Source of the DNA: Bradyrhizobium sp. Ghvi
GTDB taxonomy: Bacteria > Pseudomonadota > Alphaproteobacteria > Rhizobiales > Xanthobacteraceae
DNA length: 64,000 bases
Reading direction: 5' to 3'
Assembly (NCBI RefSeq): GCF_900115265.1
Contig: NZ_FOVU01000006.1
Span: 1 to 64,000, forward strand
The translations under genes and the position numbers were made by a program. How positions within the stretch are numbered: position 1 is the first letter of the stretch; the number at the start of each line of letters is the position of its first letter. A model generated the notes under the pieces. The model ran no database searches. It was not told the DNA's origin and worked only from the letters and a program-made list of their open reading frames with translations. Shown piece after piece: positions 15,858-22,919 of the stretch.

Positions 15858-16130
15858 ATGCAGAAGCCATCCCTAGATCCAGACGTAGCGGACAGTGCGC
15901 CGGACGAGCCAACGCTGACGGCCTATGACGAACAGCATGTCGTCACGTACATGCGCCTTCTGCAGGCGGAGGGCGAGGGGGCGGACTGGCGTGAAGTGGC
16001 TCGAGTGGTCTTGCATATCGACCCGGAGCGAGAGCCGGATCGTGCGCGGCACGCATATCAGAGTCATCTTGCGCGCGCCAAATGGGTGACTGAACAGGGC
16101 CGCCTATTGCGTGGCACCGGGTCGAAATAG
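15858..16130 (+). CDS. qseM: DUF2285-related antiactivator, QseM-like
   Basis: A 90-residue acidic protein with the stretch LTAYDEQHVVTYMRLLQAEG and then DWREVARVVLHIDP, the short DUF2285-related type. In ICEMlSymR7A the small antiactivator QseM binds FseA (and TraR) and blocks transfer gene activation. Here the gene is divergent from the XRE repressor and lies just upstream of the split fseA-like gene, as that model needs. Start ATG 15858; a GTG one codon before (15855) is an alternative. An AAGAAAAT...ATTTTCTT inverted repeat (16132-16174) follows the stop and may end the transcript. Confidence 0.65.
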   Translation: MQKPSLDPDVADSAPDEPTLTAYDEQHVVTYMRLLQAEGEGADWREVARVVLHIDPEREPDRARHAYQSHLARAKWVTEQGRLLRGTGSK

Positions 16131-16199
16131 AAGAAAATCGCCGGTTGGCGACTTGCAGGCAGAACTATTTTCTTTTGCTAACCAGTGGTCATTCCGATG

Positions 16200-16211
16200 C
16201 ACCACGTGGTG
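16200..16211. promoter_or_regulatory. Perfect 12-bp palindrome upstream of the fseA-like gene
   Basis: CACCACGTGGTG, symmetric over all 12 bases, is centred 90 bases before the ATG at 16296 in the short gap between the qseM-like and fseA-like genes. It is a reasonable operator or activator site; which protein would bind it cannot be told from sequence. Confidence 0.4.
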
Positions 16212-16295
16212 TCAAACTAGGGGCTTCCTACAACCGTCTCGTTCATACCTATTGTGCCGCAATCGTTGTTAGCAGCGTGCAATGGGACGGAAGAA

Positions 16296-17067
16296 ATGCC
16301 TGAATTCGACTGGCGGTCGCCGGATTCCTACAAGAGCCTACAAGACGCGGAAGTCACCGACATCGCCTGGGAATGTCTCCGCCGCAACGCCGACTATCGG
16401 CGGGAGTACGAGGTGATGATTGCCAACAGTCCGAACGGCGAAGTGACCGACGAATTCAGGAGGAAATGGGGTATCTGCTTTCGCCCATGACCCGCAGAGG
16501 TCATTCGACGAGCAGACGATCTTTTGGGCGCCTGAGGTTCTAGCGGCCATTGTTCCGGTGACGGTTGCTGGGGCCGCCGATCGCAATTCAGCGTCTCAAC
16601 CCCTGCTTGACCTTACAGCAGGTCAGGTGCGGCGCGCCGCCGACGGCTGGCACGCCGTGCTGCGCATCGGTGGGGTAGATCACCGTGTCTGGTCCAAGGA
16701 CCCGCTGGTGCTTGGCGCGTCATATGCAGCCGAACTGCCGTTCGACGGCGATTTCGGCGCGCGTGCGTATGCAGCCCGCCGACTGTGGCGCGCGATCAAT
16801 GGGCGCGCGCCAGGTCCGGCATTTCACACGCTATCCAAACTGCGGCGCGAACGCCTGAGCGCTGCGATCCGTGCGCTCGATGCGCATAGCGCCGGCGGCA
16901 GTTATCGCCTTATCGCCGAAGCGCTGTTCGGCAAGAAGCACATCCCCGATCGCGCCTGGAAGACGCATTATCTGCGCAATCGAACAATCCGCTTGGTGCA
17001 AGGTAGCCTCGCGTTAATGCGCGGTGGTTACCGCAAACTCCTGCGGCCCGGGCGCAAGGACGAGTAG
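16296..17067 (+). CDS. fseA: FseA-like transfer activator made by predicted +1 ribosomal frameshift
   Basis: Two frames together make one protein. The first (16296-16490, 64 codons, beginning MPEFDWRSPDSY) is DUF6499-like and stops at TGA 16488. The second frame is open from 16447 to its stop at 17067, contains the DUF2285 DNA-binding domain, and has no good start of its own at the junction. A +1 slip at TTT-C (16479-16482) reads ...WGICF then AHDPQRSFDEQTIFWAPEVL, keeping similarity continuous. In ICEMlSymR7A msi172 and msi171 are fused the same way into FseA, the activator of rdfS (Ramsay and co-workers). The start has GGAAG upstream. The site and the product are predictions from the frames, not shown. 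Confidence 0.75.
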
Positions 17068-17199
17068 CGCAGTCCGAAGGGGTGCCGAAAATCGCCCCCT
17101 CAAGATTCGGCATCCCCCTCCGATATCGCGCTCCTCCATGATGACCGCACACACGCCGGCCTAGCCAGGCGTGGTGCGCTGTCCTCCTGGAGTTCTCAA

Positions 17200-17481
17200 A
17201 TGCCCGATCCGATGGCCGGTCTTCCCCCGCGATTCCTGCGTACACCTGAGGCCGCCCGCTATCTTGGCCTGTCCGGTCGCACGCTCGAGAAGCACCGCAC
17301 GTACGGTACTGGACCGACGTATCGGAAGATCGGCGGACGTGTTGTCTACGCCGTCGATGACCTGAAAGCATGGGCCGACCGCGGCGCCAAGACGTCGACA
17401 TCGGATCCCGGTAAGGGGACCGTGCTACCCGCCAAGAAGCATCCGGCCCTGCGTCCCTACGCAGGTCAGGAACGTCGTTGA
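17200..17481 (+). CDS. rdfS: Excisionase-like helix-turn-helix protein, RdfS-like
   Basis: A 93-residue protein with a winged HTH of the MerR/excisionase type: RTPEAARYLGLSGRTLEKHR at about residues 15-34, then YRKIGGRVVYAVDDLKAW. In ICEMlSymR7A RdfS is the recombination directionality factor, and its gene, activated by FseA, leads an operon ending in traF. Here too it follows the fseA-like gene and precedes a RepA-type gene, DUF2840 and traF. CTGGAG lies about 6 bases before the ATG; an ATG at 17212 is an alternative. No integrase is in the window, so the partner cannot be checked. Confidence 0.7.
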   Translation: MPDPMAGLPPRFLRTPEAARYLGLSGRTLEKHRTYGTGPTYRKIGGRVVYAVDDLKAWADRGAKTSTSDPGKGTVLPAKKHPALRPYAGQERR

Positions 17482-17503
17482 TTGCCGCGTGAGAGCAGTG
17501 ACC

Positions 17504-18385
17504 ATGCGGCGCAAGCACCATTCCGAGCGCGATCAGCTTGAGCTCTTTCGGGCGCTGCCCGGTGATCTTGCCCCCCGCGACGCGCAGGATCTCATGGCTT
17601 ATCCGTTCTTTTCGCTCGCCAAAACCAAGCGGATCGAGCCGATCGATTTCCGCGCGGGTGCGATCGCAATTCGTGTCGAAGCCGTTCCGGAACACGGCAT
17701 GGCGACCATCTGGGATGCTGATGTCCTGATCTGGGCTGCGTCCCAGATCGTGGAAGCCCGTGACGCCGGCTTGAAGTCCTCGCGCCTGATGGCAGCAACG
17801 CCCTACGAGATTTTGACGTTCGCGGGCCGCGGCACCAGCGCACGCGACTACGACCGGTTGAAGGCGGGTCTCGACCGACTTCAGTCAACGACCGTGCTGA
17901 CGTCGATCCGTCAGCCGGCAGAGCGGCGACGGCATCGCTTCTCCTGGATCAACGAGTGGAAGGAGACAGCCGATGCAAATGGTCGGCCATTTGGGATCGA
18001 ACTGATCCTGCCTGATTGGTTCTATGCCGGCATCATCGACGACGCGCTCGTGCTGACCATCGACCGCGCTTATTTCGATCTGACGGGCGGCCTTGAGCGC
18101 TGGCTTTACCGCCTCGTGCGCAAGCACGGCGGTCGGCAGGACGGCGGCTGGAGCTTCGACCTTGTGCACCTCCATGCCAAGTCAGGCATCCTCTCGCCGC
18201 TCAAGCACTTTGCGTACGACATACGCCAGATCGTCCAGCGTCAGACATTGCCCGGCTATCAGCTCGTGCTCACGCGAGACCGGAACGGTGCCGAGCGGCT
18301 GAACTTCTCGCCTTTGACTGTTGATCCCTTAACGGCCCGCTTGCGCCGCCGCGGTCTCATTCCAAATTCGGAGGACAACCTGTGA
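17504..18385 (+). CDS. repA: RepA-type replication initiator (RPA family)
   Basis: A 293-residue protein of the replication initiator protein A family: DLMAYPFFSLAKTKR near the start, TPYEILTFAGRGTSARDYDR in the middle, and a second winged-helix part with GLERWLYRLVRKHG. These proteins bind iterons of alphaproteobacterial plasmids. Three 18-bp direct repeats begin six bases after the stop (18391-18455), which supports a working rep-oriV unit. On an ICE this could allow replication of the excised circle. A GTG at 17489 is an alternative start; it leaves 7 bases after rdfS, so the two are probably co-transcribed. Confidence 0.85.
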   Translation: MRRKHHSERDQLELFRALPGDLAPRDAQDLMAYPFFSLAKTKRIEPIDFRAGAIAIRVEAVPEHGMATIWDADVLIWAASQIVEARDAGLKSSRLMAATPYEILTFAGRGTSARDYDRLKAGLDRLQSTTVLTSIRQPAERRRHRFSWINEWKETADANGRPFGIELILPDWFYAGIIDDALVLTIDRAYFDLTGGLERWLYRLVRKHGGRQDGGWSFDLVHLHAKSGILSPLKHFAYDIRQIVQRQTLPGYQLVLTRDRNGAERLNFSPLTVDPLTARLRRRGLIPNSEDNL

Positions 18386-18390
18386 ATCAG

Positions 18391-18455
18391 CTCGTGCTAT
18401 CGGAGACCGCAGCCCTCGTGCTATCGGGGACCCGATCCTCGTGCTATCGGGGACC
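18391..18455 (+). repeat. Three iterons after repA, candidate oriV
   Basis: CTCGTGCTATCGGRGACC occurs at 18391-18408, 18415-18432 and 18438-18455; copies 2 and 3 are identical, and copy 1 differs by one base (A for G). The spacing is 24 and 23 bases, close to two helix turns, as for iterons bound on one face of DNA. Confidence 0.75.
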
Positions 18456-18515
18456 GGAATCGCGCTTAAGAGCTTGTTTCTCCGAGCTTTCCGGCCGCTC
18501 TAACTTTACTAACCA

Positions 18516-18532
18516 GAAATCCTTCGGATTTC
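18516..18532 (+). terminator. Short hairpin after the iterons, possible terminator
   Basis: GAAATCC-TTC-GGATTTC forms a perfect 7-bp stem followed by TTCT. It lies in the 289-base gap between repA and the DUF2840 gene; the rest of the gap shows the iterons and no gene. Confidence 0.4.
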
Positions 18533-18674
18533 TTCTAACGGACCAGGCGGAAAGCCGCGTTGGGGGCGCCCGGAAACGGCGGTCCGTCAGTCTAGCTCGC
18601 CCTTGCGGGCCACGCACACTCTCCACCGAGCCTCAAGCTCACGGCTACCAGCTCCAGCGTCAGGGAGCTGCCGC

Positions 18675-19139
18675 ATGAGCGATCTCACCGAATTGGAAGT
18701 GTTGTGGCTCGAGAAGCGCATCGAAAACCGCATTCGGTTCGGTCGTATTGTCAAGGAACGGAAGCTTGATCGCCATCGGCGCGTTCTGTCATTTGTGCCC
18801 GGCAGCATCTTTGCCTTCGTCCGATGGACGTCCAACGACTTCGGCACGGTCATTTCGCGCATCGACATCTTGCGTGCGGTCGCTCCGGGACAGCGCTGCT
18901 CGACCGTACCGTACGTGAAGCCTGGCGGAGAGATTTTGCTGCGGCTGTCAGGCTGGCCGAAGGTCGAGCGCGTGCTGCAGATGATCGATGCCATTGACGC
19001 GCTCGGGATCGATCCGGCTGACGTCGCGCCTGATCATTGGCATCACGTTCATAACCGTCTGTCCGTCAACGAAAACCCACGCCCCTACACGAAAGCCCGC
19101 CACCAGGCTTGGCTTCACCGGCAGAGGGTCATGCGATGA
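18675..19139 (+). CDS. DUF2840 family protein
   Basis: A 154-residue basic protein beginning MSDLTELEVLWLEKRIENRI, with RWTSNDFGTVISRIDILRA and a C-terminal HVHNRLSVNENPRPYTKARH. This matches DUF2840, a family found between repA and traF in rhizobial ICEs and plasmids; its function is unknown. The last codons overlap the start of traF (ATGA), so translation is coupled. The start at 18675 is the first ATG giving family-like sequence. Confidence 0.8.
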   Translation: MSDLTELEVLWLEKRIENRIRFGRIVKERKLDRHRRVLSFVPGSIFAFVRWTSNDFGTVISRIDILRAVAPGQRCSTVPYVKPGGEILLRLSGWPKVERVLQMIDAIDALGIDPADVAPDHWHHVHNRLSVNENPRPYTKARHQAWLHRQRVMR

Positions 19140-19648
19140 CACCGCGGCTCAAGACGTTGATCGCGATGCTCGGCGGTGCCGTCGCACTTATCGCGCCAAT
19201 CGTTGTGGAGATTGCGCCAGCCTATATTTGGAATGCATCCGAGAGCGTACCGATCGGGCTCTACCGTGTGCAGCCCCCGCACAAACTATTCGTTACGGAA
19301 CTTCTCGCCGTGCAGCCGCCGGAGCCGCTCGCGACCTTCCTCGACCTAAACGGCTATTTGCCCATTGGCGTCCCCATGCTGAAGCGCGTCCTCGCCCTTC
19401 CGGGGCAGAGTGTTTGCAGAACCGGCCTCACGATTTCGGTCGACGACGTCGCGGTGGGCGAGGCGAAGGATCACGACGGGCGCGGCCGGCCGCTGCCGAA
19501 ATGGCAGGGCTGCCGCGTTGTCGGCGACGGCGAGCTGTTTCTGATGAACTGGCAGTCGGACGACTCTCTTGATGGCCGGTATTTTGGATTTGTTCCGGCA
19601 TCTAGCGTGATCGGCCGTGCGATGCCGGTGTGGACGTGGGAGGAGTGA
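19136..19648 (+). CDS. traF: Conjugal transfer peptidase TraF (S26 family)
   Basis: A 170-residue protein related to signal peptidase I. An N-terminal membrane segment (about 8-30) is followed by the catalytic serine in ESVPIGLY (S37) and the catalytic lysine in MLKRVLALPG (K83). TraF matures and cyclises the TrbC pilin in IncP-type systems, and trbC is present here at 27943. It overlaps DUF2840 upstream and the lytic transglycosylase downstream by four bases each, so it is part of a tight operon that in related ICEs is under FseA control. Confidence 0.9.
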   Translation: MTPRLKTLIAMLGGAVALIAPIVVEIAPAYIWNASESVPIGLYRVQPPHKLFVTELLAVQPPEPLATFLDLNGYLPIGVPMLKRVLALPGQSVCRTGLTISVDDVAVGEAKDHDGRGRPLPKWQGCRVVGDGELFLMNWQSDDSLDGRYFGFVPASSVIGRAMPVWTWEE

Positions 19649-20424
19649 TCGTGTGCATTCGACGTGTTCTGCTCGCCATTCCCTTGTTCGATCGATTGCG
19701 GGATCGTTCGTCCGTCATGCGCGTTTGCGCTGTCGTGCCGCTGATGCTTCTTTCGACCGCGATCGACGGTGCTGCTTTGGCCCAGAGCGGATCAGCCGCC
19801 CAGCCGGCGATCAGTGAGAGCGCTCACGCATTTGCCGGCTTCATCAGTGATGCCTCGCAACGCTTTGCGACTGCGCCGAACTGGATTCGATCAGTTCTAA
19901 GCATCGAGAGTGCTGGTGACGTGCACGCCAGATCGACAAAAGGCGCAATGGGCCTGATGCAGATCATGCCGGCGACTTGGGCGGAACTTCGCGAGCGCTA
20001 CAATCTCGGGAACGACCCCTACGACCCGCACGACAACATTCTGGCCGGTACGGCCTACTTGCGCGAACTGCTCGACCGGTTTGGCTCGCCTGGCGTGTTT
20101 GCCGCGTACAACGCGGGACCATCTCGCTATGAAGAGCATCTCGCAGGCGGCTCTCTGCCAGAGGAGACGCGAGCCTACGTCGCGAAACTTGCAAATCTAC
20201 TTGGCATCGAATTGCCGCCGAGATGGACGTCCAGCGGACAGTCAGCAGCAGCTGCAACGCTATTCGTTACGCGATCCGATCTCATGAAAACACGCTTTCG
20301 GTTGCCGGCGCTCATGCCGTTGGGCGGCGTCACGACCGCAATCTCTGCGCCCGATGTTTCGCCCATGGTCCCCCGGCCCATTGGCGTGTTCGTCCCTCGA
20401 TCGGATTTGGCAGTATCTCAATGA
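19645..20424 (+). CDS. Lytic transglycosylase (SLT family), transfer-associated
   Basis: A 259-residue exported muramidase-like enzyme that opens peptidoglycan for the mating channel. A signal peptide is visible, with a hydrophobic stretch ending near AQSGSA. The catalytic glutamate lies in SVLSIESAGD (E88), followed by GAMGLMQIMP (about 100-109) and AYNAGP. The GTG at 19645 overlaps the traF stop; an internal ATG at 19717 is an alternative. The last 15 codons lie inside the first copy of the tandem repeat at 20381, so the C-terminus was partly shaped by it. Confidence 0.88.
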   Translation: MIVCIRRVLLAIPLFDRLRDRSSVMRVCAVVPLMLLSTAIDGAALAQSGSAAQPAISESAHAFAGFISDASQRFATAPNWIRSVLSIESAGDVHARSTKGAMGLMQIMPATWAELRERYNLGNDPYDPHDNILAGTAYLRELLDRFGSPGVFAAYNAGPSRYEEHLAGGSLPEETRAYVAKLANLLGIELPPRWTSSGQSAAAATLFVTRSDLMKTRFRLPALMPLGGVTTAISAPDVSPMVPRPIGVFVPRSDLAVSQ

Positions 20425-20970
20425 CCAAGTGTGCGGGTTCGCAAGCCTTCGTGTGCTTCACCAAGCAGGTGCCGCGTGCTGATGGCGTAGGGGCGATGCC
20501 TTCGGCCCGCGCTCTACTCGTCGCTTCGCTCCTCACCAAGCCACCCTTCGGGTGTCTCGGCCCTTCGGGTAACGATCGCTATCGCAAGCGCTCGGAAGCA
20601 ATGGGGGCTTCGCGAATTGGCTGCCAAGTCGCGGTGGCTCTTTCGGCGACCGGGAGACCACGACGGCAACGGGCATATGGTTCTCTCGGCCAATTGGCGT
20701 GTTCGTGCCTCGATCGATTCGGGAGCATCGCAATGACCAAGCGTGCGGGTTCGCAAGCTGACGGCGTACGGGCGATGCCTTCGGCCCGCGCTCTACTCGT
20801 CGCTTCGCTCCTCACCGAGCCACCCTTCGGGTGTCTCGGCCCTTCGGGTAACGATCGCTATCGCAAGCGCTCGGAAGCAGCGGGGGCTTCGCGAGCCGGC
20901 TGCCAAGTCGCGACGGCTCTTTCGGGATCCGGCGACTGGGAGACCACGACGGCAGGACGGCGAGATAAAA
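20381..20970 (+). repeat. Imperfect tandem duplication of about 312 bp
   Basis: Two copies start at 20381 and 20694. Shared blocks include TTGGCGTGTTCG, GACCAAG.GTGCGGGTTCGC, a long block from GGGCGATGCC (20491 and 20770) through the end of TCGCAAGCGCTCGGAAGCA, and GAGACCACGACGG. Copy 1 has about 32 extra bases after the first block. The duplication begins inside the lytic transglycosylase gene and fills most of the 700-base gap before the relaxase. Frames on the minus strand here are spurious. Confidence 0.8.
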
Positions 20971-20984
20971 GGGGCTCGCCGGTC

Positions 20985-21015
20985 GAACCGCAAGCCATTG
21001 GCATGGCTTGGGTTC
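20985..21015 (+). other. oriT: Strong hairpin upstream of the relaxase gene, candidate oriT
   Basis: GAACC-g-CAAGCCAT pairs with ATGGCTTG-GGTTC around a TGGC loop: 13 bp with one bulged G. It lies 107 bases before the relaxase start. TTGCA...TGCAA (about 21051-21070) is a second weaker inverted repeat. Inverted repeats next to the relaxase gene are typical of oriT, but no nic sequence is recognised. Confidence 0.45.
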
Positions 21016-21121
21016 TGGCGTGCCGGTCGGTCGGGGCGCGTGCCGCGCCTTGCATTTTCACGAGTGCAATCAAAGGGGTTTTCGGCACCATGTGCGCTTT
21101 TGATCGTTGGGAGGCCCTGCC

Positions 21122-22885
21122 GTGAGCGTGCGCGACAGCGATCTGCGTATTCGGCCTGGGCGCATCCGCAGCACCCGCGCGCCGAAGCAAAAGAGCTTCA
21201 TCAACCAGGTGCTACGTGCCGCGGAGAAAGCGGGACACTCCTCGGGACAGGCTGGGTCTGGCAGACGCTCTGCGGCCTATGGGCGCTCGACGTTTGGCCG
21301 CGGGCGCCTCGCCTTTACCCGCGCCAGATTGTTCAGCCCGGCGCGGCGCGTTGTGGTGAAGGCGCGCGTGGTTCGTCACAAAGGGCGAGCCTTCCGTTCA
21401 GCACCGCTGACGGCCCATCTTTCGTATTTGAAGCGCGACGGTGTGACCAGAAGCGGTGAGCGGGCCGAGATGTTCGATGCCGGCAGCGACCGTGCTGACG
21501 GCGCAGCTTTCGCGGAACGGTGCGAGGACGACCGGCATCATTTCCGGTTCATTGTCTCGCCGGAGGACGCCGGCGACATGACAGACCTGAAGGCTTTCAC
21601 CCGCGACCTCGCCAGGCAGATGGAGGCCGATCTCGGTACCCGGCTCGACTGGGTGGCCGTTGATCATTGGAATACCGACAACCCACACGTCCATCTTCTC
21701 GTTCGGGGCGTGGACGAGGAAGGGGCGGATCTCGTGATCTCCCGCGACTACATCAGCCAGGGCCTGCGCACACGCGCCGAGGAACTGGTCGGCATCGAAC
21801 TTGGTCCAAAGCCGGAGCACGAGATTCGCAATTCACTGGAGAGGGAAGTCACGGCGGAACGATGGACGCGCCTCGATCGGGAGATCCGGCTGGCGGCCGA
21901 TGAGACCGGCACTATCGATCTGCGCCCGGAGAATTCCGGCAAGTCCGATCTGGAGATCAGGCGCCTCATGGTCGGTCGCCTCCAATACCTCGAGAAGATG
22001 AGCCTCGCCGCTTCCGCCGCGCCAGGAGAATGGATGGTCGGACTCGAATCCGAGCGGAGTTTGCGCGACCTCGGCATGCGCGGCGACATCATCAAAACCA
22101 TGCACCGCGCCTTTACCGAGCGTGGGGAAGTGCGCGGTGTCGCCGACTATGTCATCGAAGGTGAACAGCCGACCTCGCGGATCATCGGACGACTGGTCGA
22201 CCGCGGATTGCACGATGAACTGACCGGCGAGGCCTACGCCCTGATCGACGGAACAGACGGACGAGCGCACCACGTGCGCTTCCGAGGGCTCGAGGCTTTC
22301 GAACAGGCGCCACCGGTCGGCGGCATCGTCGAAGTCAGACGCTTCGGTCAAGCCGGCGATCCGCGGCCGACCTTGGTTCTCGCGACACGCTCCGATCTCG
22401 ACCTCGGCAGCCAGATCACGGCACGAGGGGCAACCTGGCTCGACCATCGGCTGGTTGAACGGGACCCCATGCCGCTCGCCATGGGCGGATTCGGCCGCGA
22501 GACCCGCGACGCCCTAGAAGCCCGTGCCGAGCATTTGATCCGGGAGGGCCTGGCGCGGCGGCAGGGCCCACGCATCATCTTGCAGCGCGACCTCTTGAAC
22601 ACATTGCGCCGGCGTGAACTTGACGAGGTGGCCGCAAAAGTCTCGGCCGAGACCCGGCTCCCTTACGTTAAGCCTGACTCCGGGGAGCATGTGGCGGGTA
22701 CGTATCGCCAGCGGCTGACGCTCACCTCCGGACGCTTCGCCATGATCGACAATGGGCTTGGCTTCCAGCTCGTCCCTTGGTCGCGCGAACTCGAACAGAA
22801 GCTCGGCCAACACGTCACCGGCGTCGTGAAGGATGGGGGCGGCATCGAATGGGGCTTTGGTCGCAAGCGCGACCTTGGCCTCTAG
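21122..22885 (+). CDS. rlxS: Conjugative relaxase of the RlxS / VirD2-like DUF3363 type
   Basis: A 587-residue relaxase. The N-terminal domain has RHHFRFIVSPED (H139, H140) and the metal-binding NPHVHLLVRG (H189, H191), the three-histidine type motif of relaxases. The rest is the DUF3363-like region. It would nick at oriT and lead the strand into the recipient. The GTG at 21122 is preceded by GGGAGG; the in-frame TTG at 21107 is less likely. It is followed after 34 bases by traG, the coupling protein. Confidence 0.92.
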   Translation: MSVRDSDLRIRPGRIRSTRAPKQKSFINQVLRAAEKAGHSSGQAGSGRRSAAYGRSTFGRGRLAFTRARLFSPARRVVVKARVVRHKGRAFRSAPLTAHLSYLKRDGVTRSGERAEMFDAGSDRADGAAFAERCEDDRHHFRFIVSPEDAGDMTDLKAFTRDLARQMEADLGTRLDWVAVDHWNTDNPHVHLLVRGVDEEGADLVISRDYISQGLRTRAEELVGIELGPKPEHEIRNSLEREVTAERWTRLDREIRLAADETGTIDLRPENSGKSDLEIRRLMVGRLQYLEKMSLAASAAPGEWMVGLESERSLRDLGMRGDIIKTMHRAFTERGEVRGVADYVIEGEQPTSRIIGRLVDRGLHDELTGEAYALIDGTDGRAHHVRFRGLEAFEQAPPVGGIVEVRRFGQAGDPRPTLVLATRSDLDLGSQITARGATWLDHRLVERDPMPLAMGGFGRETRDALEARAEHLIREGLARRQGPRIILQRDLLNTLRRRELDEVAAKVSAETRLPYVKPDSGEHVAGTYRQRLTLTSGRFAMIDNGLGFQLVPWSRELEQKLGQHVTGVVKDGGGIEWGFGRKRDLGL

Positions 22886-22919
22886 CAATCTCCAATGCAG
22901 TTACGGAAGGGCGTTCGCG

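Noticed and set aside
16488..16490. Treating the fseA break as a simple pseudogene
   Set aside because: Both frames are otherwise intact, the shift is a single +1 at TTTC, and the same split is known to be programmed in ICEMlSymR7A; a sequencing error still cannot be excluded.
18391..18455. CRISPR or attachment site for the three repeats after repA
   Set aside because: Spacing of 23-24 bp and position behind a RepA gene fit iterons; there are no spacers or cas genes.
20330..20993. Several arginine-rich minus-strand frames in the tandem repeat (MRSEATSRARAEG type)
   Set aside because: They repeat with the DNA repeat, lack ribosome sites and have shadow-type composition; the DNA repeat itself explains them.
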